NCBI GenBank assembly: GCA_947177345.1
Contig: CAMWUB010000107.1
Coordinates: forward strand, 1-5,831
Reading direction: 5' to 3'
DNA length: 5,831 bases
Origin: an uncultured Ruminococcus sp.
GTDB taxonomy: Bacteria > Bacillota > Clostridia > Oscillospirales > Ruminococcaceae
Shown: piece after piece, positions 1 to 5,748 of the stretch
How the letters are laid out: the number at the start of each line of letters is the position of its first letter
How positions within the stretch are numbered: position 1 is the stretch's first letter
Notes under the pieces: model-generated
The model's input: only the letters and a program-made list of their open reading frames with translations
What the model was told of the DNA's origin: nothing
The model's database searches: none
Translations under genes and position numbers: made by a program

Positions 1-24
1 GTATAATATATTATAATAAAAACG

Positions 25-43
25 TATATACAACCTGTATATA
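25..43. promoter_or_regulatory. 19-bp palindrome, candidate operator or oriT-associated repeat
   Basis: TATATACA (25-32) and TGTATATA (36-43) form a perfect 8-bp inverted repeat around the 3-base centre ACC. Just upstream, TATAAT occurs at 2-7 and again at 12-17. If 12-17 is a working -10 box, the palindrome covers the start of the transcript, where a bound repressor would block initiation. The matching -35 would lie outside the window, so the promoter cannot be confirmed. The mobilization protein encoded just downstream is a ribbon-helix-helix DNA binder, a family that often binds inverted repeats at oriT and represses its own gene. Binding here is inference. The repeat is AT-rich, so some chance occurrence is possible. 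Confidence 0.4.
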
Positions 44-80
44 AAAGCGGCAGATGTGAGTAAACTCTGTCGCTTTTTTT
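43..80 (+). terminator. Intrinsic terminator-like hairpin ahead of the mobilization genes
   Basis: A 12-bp stem pairs 43-54 with 66-77 (one G-U wobble at 50/70) around an 11-base loop, and a run of seven T follows at 74-80. This is the form of a rho-independent terminator on the plus strand. It either ends a gene lying before the window or sits in the leader of the mobC-like gene as an attenuator. An oriT hairpin is an alternative, because the site lies directly upstream of the relaxosome genes. Confidence 0.6.
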
Positions 81-108
81 AAATCAATTATATAAAGGAG
101 AATAATCT

Positions 109-381
109 ATGAGAGACAAATCTGAGAAGAAGCCTGTCACTAAGTCGGTGAGGCTGACTGTTGAAGAGGCTCAGACGATACAGAAGAGAGCAGAAGAATC
201 CGGATTAAAGGAGTCGGATTATATCAGACACAGACTGACTGATACTGATGATGCAGTGACTCCGAAAGAAAGGGTTTTATTGCAGAACATCATGAATGCA
301 GCTTATGCGGCTCTGGTAAAAGCAGGAGCTTCCGAAGAGGAAATAAGAGAGTTTGAAAGGGAGTGCGGTAAGATATGGTGA
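109..381 (+). CDS. MobC-like ribbon-helix-helix relaxosome accessory protein
   Basis: This 90-residue cytosolic protein looks like a plasmid mobilization (MobC/NikA-like) accessory factor. Such proteins bind near oriT and help the relaxase nick DNA for conjugative transfer. The N-terminal part fits a ribbon-helix-helix fold: a basic strand at about residues 11-16 (KSVRLT), a first helix at 18-31 (EEAQTIQKRAEESG), a turn, and a second helix opening with KESDYIRHRL (34-43). The C-terminal half is a charged helical region (about 52-86) with no motif I recognise. The start is supported by AAGGAG at 95-100, eight bases before the ATG. It overlaps the relaxase-like gene by 7 bp, as in translationally coupled mobC-relaxase pairs. 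Family assignment comes from fold pattern plus neighbour; a plain RHH antitoxin-like regulator is the main alternative. Confidence 0.7.
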   Translation: MRDKSEKKPVTKSVRLTVEEAQTIQKRAEESGLKESDYIRHRLTDTDDAVTPKERVLLQNIMNAAYAALVKAGASEEEIREFERECGKIW

Positions 382-959
382 TATTTAAAATTGTCCGTCA
401 TTCCAATGGTGGTCAGCAATACATGGAGAATATGCTGAAGTACATTCTTGATGACAGGGCATTGTTTACTGGCTTTAATGGTATATCCGGTTATGGTACG
501 AATCAGGAGATTATCTGTAAGGCTATGGAAGAAATGCTTTTTGTTAAAAAGTATTTCGGTAAGGTAAGCGGTAATCCGTTGATTCAGTTTGTTGTTTCCT
601 ATGACAGCAATGTGAGCAATGCGATTATCACTTCTTCAATAACAGAAAAAATCGCTCGTTTTTTAGCGGACAGCTATCAGTATATCTGGGTGGTACATTA
701 TAAACCGAGAGAGGAAGAATCAGGTATGTATGCTTGTTATCATGCCCATATTGTGATAAATTCAGTATCCTATACAAATGGAAATATGTACTCAGGAGGT
801 CCAGAGGAAACAAGTCCGTTCGCTCGGCATATTGCAAATACAACAGGAGCGAATGTTCATATTGAATATTCCTATGAAAAATCAGACGATAGTATGAGTA
901 CATATCATGATAATAAATGTATCTATCCTGATTCGCATATTTATTCTGGTTTGCTGTGA
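375..959 (+). CDS. Short relaxase / mobilization nuclease domain protein
   Basis: This 194-residue protein resembles the catalytic part of a Relaxase-family (Pfam Relaxase, MobP/VirD2-like) nickase, which cuts oriT through a tyrosine and pilots the strand in conjugation. The best evidence is the metal-binding signature: YHAHIVINSVSYTNGNMY at 122-139, with H123 and H125 as the HxH pair and H108 (VVHYK) as a plausible third histidine. Tyrosines at 16 and 23 are candidate nucleophiles. The stretch GKVSGNPLIQFVVSYD (62-77) matches the strand usually found before the catalytic histidines. Relaxases of this family are commonly 300-500 residues. This one ends about 55 residues after the HxH motif, so helicase, primase or transfer-interaction domains are absent. 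The ATG at 375 sits inside the end of the mobC-like gene, with GGGAG at 359-363 as a weak, somewhat distant ribosome binding site. It may be a minimal relaxase or a truncated, non-functional one. Confidence 0.7.
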   Translation: MVIFKIVRHSNGGQQYMENMLKYILDDRALFTGFNGISGYGTNQEIICKAMEEMLFVKKYFGKVSGNPLIQFVVSYDSNVSNAIITSSITEKIARFLADSYQYIWVVHYKPREEESGMYACYHAHIVINSVSYTNGNMYSGGPEETSPFARHIANTTGANVHIEYSYEKSDDSMSTYHDNKCIYPDSHIYSGLL

Positions 960-1032
960 GAATCAATTTCAGAATCAATGTGTATAAACAGACAGAGTTA
1001 TATATTTCTGTGCATTCTCACAAATCAGCATA

Positions 1033-1071
1033 TTCTGAGACTACCTGCTGTGGTAGTCTCAGAACTTTTTT
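1033..1071 (+). terminator. Strong rho-independent terminator after the mobilization module
   Basis: A perfect 13-bp stem (1033-1045 with 1052-1064) closes a 6-base loop TGCTGT and is followed by C and six T (1066-1071). It lies 73 bp after the relaxase-like stop codon and is oriented to end that transcript, separating the mobilization genes from the downstream operon. Confidence 0.88.
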
Positions 1072-1073
1072 GA

Positions 1074-1307
1074 TGTAAAACAATTCTCATTTCAACAGAA
1101 GAACTTTTACAGGAGTATGGACTGACAATAGAAAGGGCTTAGGAGCAGTCAGACTTGTACAGGGAAAAATTTTTCGGATTACTGCGGAAATACGATGTGT
1201 GCAATGATAATATAAGTGTTATGATTACGGAACTGGACAGGCTGATTTATAAGAATCAGAATGAAGATTTGCTGTATATTATCATACGACTTGTTTGTGT
1301 ATTTTAA
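1074..1307 (+). pseudogene. Possible decayed coding remnant of unknown origin
   Basis: One plus-strand frame reads like protein on both sides of a single TAG (1140-1142). Before it is STEELLQEYGLTIERA (about 1092-1139). After it come SDLYREKFFGLLRKYD and MITELDRLIYKNQNEDLLY, ending at TAA 1305-1307. The charged, leucine-patterned helical composition is unlike random AT-rich intergenic DNA. There is no start codon with a ribosome binding site, and the frame begins right after the terminator T-run, so any original 5' end is lost. It could be a leftover of a mobilization or transfer gene that once followed the relaxase. I do not recognise the family, and a chance open frame cannot be excluded. 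Confidence 0.35.
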
Positions 1308-1334
1308 CTTTGAACCCACTAGATTCAAAGTTAA
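1304..1334. repeat. 11-bp perfect inverted repeat with 9-base centre
   Basis: TTAACTTTGAA (1304-1314) and TTCAAAGTTAA (1324-1334) are exact reverse complements around CCCACTAGA. No T-run follows on the plus strand, so it is not an intrinsic terminator. It starts at the stop codon of the coding remnant and lies about 83 bp upstream of the -35 of the operon promoter. A distal operator for the WYL regulator, a recombination scar or an attachment core are all possible; the sequence does not choose between them. Confidence 0.55.
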
Positions 1335-1368
1335 GGCTATTATAAAACTTATGGCAACCTTTTTCTTT

Positions 1369-1397
1369 GTGTCGCTTTTTGTGAATGATAGTGTCGC
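1369..1397. promoter_or_regulatory. GTGTCGC direct-repeat pair, candidate operator
   Basis: GTGTCGC occurs at 1369-1375 and again at 1391-1397, with starts 22 bp apart, about two helical turns, so both copies face the same side of the DNA. The pair ends 19 bp before the -35 box of the promoter driving the WYL regulator. GC-rich heptamers stand out in this AT-rich gap. WYL-family regulators of defence loci are known to bind sites next to their own promoters, so autoregulation here is a reasonable inference. No binding site consensus is available to test it by eye. Confidence 0.4.
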
Positions 1398-1416
1398 AAA
1401 AAAATGACTTTTAGTA

Positions 1417-1445
1417 TTGAAAATTTTATCATAATGTGCTATAAT
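1417..1445 (+). promoter_or_regulatory. Sigma-A promoter with extended -10, drives the WYL-hsdM operon
   Basis: TTGAAA (1417-1422) and TATAAT (1440-1445) are separated by exactly 17 bp, and TG at 1437-1438 makes an extended -10 (TGCTATAAT). Transcription should begin around 1451-1453, giving a leader of about 28 bases. The leader contains the ribosome binding site AAGGAG at 1467-1472, eight bases before the ATG at 1481. No terminator or other comparable promoter is apparent in the short gaps downstream, so this is likely the main promoter for all four following genes. Confidence 0.82.
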
Positions 1446-1480
1446 GTAAATTAAGATATTGTATGTAAGGAGCATAGTTT

Positions 1481-2473
1481 ATGAGTGAGAATAATCAGAA
1501 AATAAAATTGCTCCGAATAATGGAGTTTTTGAGGTCTGAGTCCGAAGCAAGCAAGCCTGTTTCCACAAGTCAAATCATCGGTTATCTTAATGGACTTAAT
1601 ATATCTTGTGAGCGAAGAACGCTTTACAAGGATATGGAATTGTTGATTGAAAGCGGAGCTAATATTATCAAGACAGGGCTTGGCAGAGAGAACGCATATT
1701 ATATTGACGAAGTTTCTCTTTCACTTGCTGAATTAAAAATACTGATAGATGCTGTGCATGCAGCTAATTTCATTACTGACGATAAAACGACAGAGCTTGT
1801 TGAAAAACTGCTTGCATTTTCAGGAATAAGGCACTCTGAAATCGTGAGGGATAACATTATCTTTTATAATAATCACAAGCATTCCAACAATGTGGTTTTT
1901 GACAATATTGAGCAAATTGAGCTTGCAATCAAGCAAAAGAAGCAAGTGAGCTTTTATTATTTTGATTTAGACGATAAATGTAATCGTGTTTATCGTAAAG
2001 ACAAAAAAAGATATATTACCGATCCTGTGGCACTTGTGTTCAGCGAGGATAACTATTATCTTGTGGCTTATAGCCAAAAATATCAGAATAGTGTGAATTA
2101 CAGAGTTGACCATATGAACACGATTGAAGTTGAAGATACACCGATATGTGAAGAAGCGCATATAAAAAAGCGAAAAACCGAAAGCTATACAAAACAGGTA
2201 TTTAAAATGTATAACGATGAAGCAGAAGTTGTCACTCTTGAATTTCCGTCCGAATTGCTTGGTGCTGTTTATGATAAATTCGGTGAACAGACAGAGATTC
2301 GTCACGCTGACGGTGGAAGACTGAAAATTAAAGTCACGGTTCAGATTAGTCCTCCGTTCTTCGGGTGGGTATTCCAGTTTATGAATAAAATGAAAATTAT
2401 AGAGCCACTTAGCATATTAGAACAATACAACAAATGTATCAATGATGCTTTTGTTTATAGTACGCAAGGGTAA
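1481..2473 (+). CDS. WYL-domain transcriptional regulator (wHTH-WYL-WCX)
   Basis: This 330-residue cytosolic DNA-binding regulator has the full architecture of the WYL family. A winged helix-turn-helix at about 8-75 has a recognition helix around CERRTLYKDMELL (43-55). A WYL sensor domain spans about 143-218. A C-terminal WCX region covers about 248-325, ending with FGWVFQFMNKMKII (294-307). In the WYL domain the signature appears as NYYLVAYS (191-198), tyrosine replacing the namesake tryptophan, and the usual arginine-bearing strand is YRVDHM (207-212). Family knowledge: WYL proteins sense nucleic-acid or nucleotide ligands and many repress defence loci, for example BrxR at BREX loci. Being first in an operon that leads to hsdM fits that role. 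A strong promoter with repeats just upstream suggests autoregulation. Start is set by AAGGAG eight bases upstream. Length is normal for the family; whether it represses or activates is not visible. Confidence 0.9.
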   Translation: MSENNQKIKLLRIMEFLRSESEASKPVSTSQIIGYLNGLNISCERRTLYKDMELLIESGANIIKTGLGRENAYYIDEVSLSLAELKILIDAVHAANFITDDKTTELVEKLLAFSGIRHSEIVRDNIIFYNNHKHSNNVVFDNIEQIELAIKQKKQVSFYYFDLDDKCNRVYRKDKKRYITDPVALVFSEDNYYLVAYSQKYQNSVNYRVDHMNTIEVEDTPICEEAHIKKRKTESYTKQVFKMYNDEAEVVTLEFPSELLGAVYDKFGEQTEIRHADGGRLKIKVTVQISPPFFGWVFQFMNKMKIIEPLSILEQYNKCINDAFVYSTQG

Positions 2474-2493
2474 ATTTTAACAGGAGGTATGTT

Positions 2494-3525
2494 ATGGGTT
2501 TTCAGGACACAATCAATGATATTTTTAAAGGTCTTTCAGGTGATAATGAAACAGACTTAAAATATCTTAAAGAACAGGCGGATAAACATAAAGATGATGA
2601 AAATGCAACAGAAATCATAAGAGCGTTGGGAAGAAAGATTTTTGAACTTCTGCCCGATGAAGCTAAGACAGAACTTAATCAAATAATCGGCAACGAAGTT
2701 GATACAATAAATTCAACGGTAGAAGAAGCACGATTCCAATTAAGCAGGAATAATCCTGAAAAAGCAGAAGAACTACTCAAATCAGCTATCAATTCTATTC
2801 CGTTTGAATTTAAGGACGATGAGGAATGTGGCTACTTCTGCTTTGACAATGTTCTTGAAATCACAATATTTGCTATTTCTGAGAAATATGAAAAGAATAT
2901 ACGTAAGGCAACATATAATTTCGCTGAAATTTACTATTTGTATGCATATAGCTTGATTGAAAGCAATAAACTTGACGAAGCAGAAGATGCTCTGAAAACA
3001 GCATTGAAGTGGAATCCTGTTTCTACTACAATTATGGGTGAACTTTCAGAGATATATAAGCATAAAAAAGATTATGAAAACTACTTGTACTGGAGCAGAA
3101 GAATTATTCAGTATGCGACTTCCTCAAAGATGCTTGCAAGAGGATACAGAAATATAGCCTATTATTACTGCGATATTGGTGAATATGAGAAGTCGGCTAC
3201 TATCTATTACTTATCAAGATTTTTTGAGGAAAGTAAACAAGTAAATTCTGAATTGTTCTATATTTCCGAAAAGCTCGGAAAAATTCCCGAAGCTCCGAAA
3301 CCGGAATATATTAAGGCATTATTTGAACAAGAAAATATACAGTATGGTGCGAGTGATTTTGTCATTGGTGCAGCTTATCAGATTTGTAAGACTTGTCTGG
3401 ATAACAATGACCAAGAAAACGCATTGTATTATCTATATATTGTTTATGACATGACACATGATGAATCAATTCTTGATATAATCAATGAGATAAAGAAAAA
3501 TCTTGACGAGACGAATGATGAATAA
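2494..3525 (+). CDS. TPR-repeat protein of unknown function in the R-M operon
   Basis: I do not recognise this 343-residue protein as a named family. It has no signal peptide or membrane segment and is acidic and helix-rich. Helix pairs with the tetratricopeptide pattern are visible at about 72-105, 143-175 (clearest, with LDEAEDALKTALKWNP ending the repeat), 178-210, 214-245 (RNIAYYYCDIGEYEKSATIYY) and, more weakly, 290-322. TPR arrays are protein-binding scaffolds, so a partner is expected, perhaps the next gene's product or the R-M complex. The first 70 residues carry no repeat and may be a separate helical domain. AGGAGG at 2482-2487 gives a strong ribosome binding site, six bases before the ATG. 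It begins 20 bp after the regulator and ends 15 bp before the next gene, so it is co-transcribed. TPR content is fairly sure; function is unknown. Confidence 0.8.
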   Translation: MGFQDTINDIFKGLSGDNETDLKYLKEQADKHKDDENATEIIRALGRKIFELLPDEAKTELNQIIGNEVDTINSTVEEARFQLSRNNPEKAEELLKSAINSIPFEFKDDEECGYFCFDNVLEITIFAISEKYEKNIRKATYNFAEIYYLYAYSLIESNKLDEAEDALKTALKWNPVSTTIMGELSEIYKHKKDYENYLYWSRRIIQYATSSKMLARGYRNIAYYYCDIGEYEKSATIYYLSRFFEESKQVNSELFYISEKLGKIPEAPKPEYIKALFEQENIQYGASDFVIGAAYQICKTCLDNNDQENALYYLYIVYDMTHDESILDIINEIKKNLDETNDE

Positions 3526-3540
3526 TAGAGGTGTGCTTAT

Positions 3541-4662
3541 ATGTATTATAAAAATACAGGCTTTCGTGCGCTATACAAAAACTTTGTCGCATTTACGCTG
3601 AGGGATAATCTGAAACAATGTATTGATAACTATCCAAATGCAGATAAAGCAAACTGCATTCTGACTTATGGCTACATTGACCATGATGCAGGATTGACAA
3701 TGGAGATACTTGCCGCTGGAATTAAAGACGGTGATAGCTTTACATTCTTTGATACGTCAACTAAAGCAAGAGCATTTATTCGTGTAGGTGCGATTATAGA
3801 AGATGAATTTTTCTTCTTTGATGATAAAGACGGTGATTTGAGCAAGAGATATTCCGAAAAACTTAATGTACTCAAGCACTATGCTGTATCAGAGGAAATC
3901 GAAGAAACCCGAAAAATGGCTTTCTTGGATAAGTCAAGGCACGAATATTACCCTGATGATGTTATGGTGTATCTGACAAAACAAGGTATAAAACCCGAAG
4001 GCTGTTGGGTAAGAATCATAGGACTTGGAGATAGCTTTATTATGGGTACGCTCCTGAATGAACCTGACCAGGATTTCGGTTATCATAAGGGTGAGAAAAT
4101 CGCATTTTTTGTCCAACAGCAGGAAGATAAAAGCGTTATTCTCTATACCGATATGACACCAAGTCGCAAGCTAATCGCTGAGGATTTGGAAGATGGCACT
4201 TTGCTGAAAGAAGCCGTATCTATATTTAATAAGGAAAGAACAGAGGAACACTTCATAGATATTCTTGAATTTCTCAGGGACAGTTATGTGTGGATTCCTT
4301 GTAATGCTGTTTTTAGCGATGTTGATATGGCAGAGTTTGAAAAAGTTTTAAAAGAATCCGGAGACAATCTTTCATCAATAGTCGGCAAGACATTCAGTAA
4401 TAAAGAGAATATTCGTATGATACCTGATATTTTACAAAACGGTGAGCAATTCTTTTTCCCTGTCTTTTCAAGTGCAGAGGAAATGGGCGAATATGGCGAA
4501 CATTTATCAAAGGTTCAGAAGCATATCTTGGAAGTAATACCTATGGCACGAAGCAACGAGAAGAAAGTTGCCGGAATAGTTCTGAACGCTTTTACAAAGC
4601 CGTTTGTTTTAGATGCAGAGCTTTTCGATATGGTCGAAAATATGAAATCAAGATTGGAGTAA
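3541..4662 (+). CDS. DUF2314-like / SseB-like domain protein
   Basis: This is a 373-residue cytosolic protein with three visible parts. Residues 1-115 form an N-terminal region I cannot assign, with an aromatic-acidic stretch at 89-99 (EFFFFDDKDGD). Residues about 120-200 resemble DUF2314: CWVRIIGLGDSFIMGTLLNEP (positions 155-175) followed by FGYHKGEKIAFFV (179-191), the usual small-barrel pattern of a GTL-N-P turn then a glycine-lysine-glycine turn. Residues about 235-365 match the SseB N-terminal domain: an opening helix EFLRDSYVWIPC (243-254), the strand FFFPVFSSAEEM (304-315) and IVLNAFTKPFVLD (346-358). SseB-like domains are widespread in Gram-positive bacteria, often in proteins of unknown or immunity-like role, so the type III secretion name should not be taken literally. 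AGAGGTG (3527-3533) precedes the ATG. It sits 15 bp after the TPR gene and 7 bp before hsdM. A regulatory or protective partner of the R-M complex is speculation. Confidence 0.75.
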   Translation: MYYKNTGFRALYKNFVAFTLRDNLKQCIDNYPNADKANCILTYGYIDHDAGLTMEILAAGIKDGDSFTFFDTSTKARAFIRVGAIIEDEFFFFDDKDGDLSKRYSEKLNVLKHYAVSEEIEETRKMAFLDKSRHEYYPDDVMVYLTKQGIKPEGCWVRIIGLGDSFIMGTLLNEPDQDFGYHKGEKIAFFVQQQEDKSVILYTDMTPSRKLIAEDLEDGTLLKEAVSIFNKERTEEHFIDILEFLRDSYVWIPCNAVFSDVDMAEFEKVLKESGDNLSSIVGKTFSNKENIRMIPDILQNGEQFFFPVFSSAEEMGEYGEHLSKVQKHILEVIPMARSNEKKVAGIVLNAFTKPFVLDAELFDMVENMKSRLE

Positions 4663-4669
4663 AATAACA

Positions 4670-5748
4670 ATGAGTGAACATAAAATAGATGTCATGTGGG
4701 ATGATACTCCTGTTGACGTTTCAACAGAGGTCAACTTTATCTGGGCTATCGCCAATAAGCTACGAGGTACATATCAGAGTGACAAGTACAAAGATGTTAT
4801 TATCCCTATGACAATCATCCGACGCTTTGAGTGTGCTTTGGAGAATACGAAACAGGCTGTTGTGGAGCAGTACAAGAAGAATCCTGCTTATCCTGCAAAG
4901 GCTATGTGTCGTATATCAGGATTTCCGTTTTTCAATACAAGTGAATATACACTTGCTGAACTTGTAAACGACCCCGACCATCTTGCAGTAAATTTCAAAA
5001 CTTATATTGAGGGATTTTCAGCAAATGTACAGGAGATTATCAGAAGTCTTGACTTCGATAAGCAGATTGATAAAATGGATAAAAGTAATCGTCTGTTGTC
5101 TGTAATAAAGGCGTTTTCAGAACTTGACCTTAACCCTGAAACAATAGATAATGTGAAAATGGGATATATATTTGAAGATTTAATCAGAAGATTTTCTGAA
5201 AATGCTGAAGCTGGCGATCACTACACGGGCAGAGATATTATCAAGTTAATGGTCAATATCCTGCTTGCAGAAGGCTGTGATGATATTTTTGATGACCATA
5301 AGGAAATCACCATACTCGACCAGGCAGCAGGCACGGGTGGTATGCTCTCTACTTCATATAACTTCATTCATAGATACAATCCTACTGCGAATGTCCGCCT
5401 GTTCGGGCAGGAGATAAACCCTGAGTCCTATGCTATGTGCGTGGCTGAAATGCTTATCAAGGGGCAGAATGCTGAGAATATCCATATGCAGGATACTATG
5501 AAAGCAGACTGTTTCCCCGACAGACAAATGCGTTTCGTTATCGAAAATCCTCCGTTTGGTACGCCGTGGGGTGGTAAAGATGCCGCTGAGGGTGTTGAGC
5601 AGGCTGTCAAGGAAGAAAATCAGAAGGGCTTTAACGGTCGTTTTGGTGCAGGGCTTCCAAGTTCTGGTGATATGCAGTTGTTGTTTATTCAGTCAGCAGT
5701 CAAGAAAATGGACGATATTGTAGGTCGTGCCGCTATTATTGAGAACGG
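4670..5748 (+). CDS. hsdM: Type I R-M modification subunit HsdM (3' end missing)
   Basis: This is the N6-adenine DNA methyltransferase subunit of a type I restriction-modification system, which acts with HsdS (target recognition) and HsdR (cleavage/translocation) to mark self DNA. An N-terminal HsdM helical domain covers about 18-150, including FIWAIANKLRGTYQSDKYKD. The N6-MTase domain follows, with GYIFEDLIRRF (165-175), GDHYTGRD (182-189, usually GEFYTPRE), SAM-binding motif I DQAAGTGG (217-224, usually DPACGTGG) and catalytic NPPF (293-296). The frame is open from the ATG with no internal stop. Family members run to roughly 500 residues, and this ends at residue 359 inside GRAAIIEN because native sequence stops there; the bases beyond are adapter. 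The ATG lies 7 bp after the preceding gene, whose last codons supply TTGGAG (4654-4659) as ribosome binding site. hsdS and hsdR would be expected downstream, outside the window. Confidence 0.93.

Larger units (their letters stand above)
960..1480. other. 521-bp intergenic region between mobilization module and R-M operon
   Basis: No intact gene is supported here. In order, it holds 73 bp of featureless AT-rich sequence, the terminator at 1033-1071, a possible coding remnant at 1074-1307, an 11-bp inverted repeat at 1304-1334, a direct-repeat pair at 1369-1397 and the promoter at 1417-1445. The repeat-dense 3' part is the control region of the downstream operon. The remnant suggests that the boundary between the two modules formed by decay or insertion. 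Confidence 0.7.

Noticed and set aside
109..959. Toxin-antitoxin pair (RHH antitoxin plus toxin) as reading of the first two genes
   Set aside because: The second protein carries a relaxase-type HxH motif and is not a RelE, MazF or Fic-like toxin, so mobilization fits better.
628..978. Minus-strand open frame of 116 codons opposite the relaxase-like gene
   Set aside because: It is antisense to a frame with a relaxase motif and good codon structure, is poor in recognisable motifs, and has no convincing ribosome binding site.
1179..1475. Minus-strand open frame of 98 codons in the intergenic region
   Set aside because: It runs through the promoter, both repeat elements and part of the remnant. 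The product is low-complexity I/N/T/K-rich, as expected of AT-rich noncoding DNA.
1967..2305. Minus-strand open frame inside the WYL regulator gene
   Set aside because: The plus strand encodes a clear WYL domain here; the reverse frame is a shadow.
3672..4116. Two short minus-strand open frames (3672-3875 and 3934-4116) within the DUF2314/SseB-like gene
   Set aside because: Both are antisense to a well-supported gene and have no motif or start signal.
5428..5610. Minus-strand open frame inside hsdM
   Set aside because: It is antisense to the NPPF region of a confident methyltransferase.
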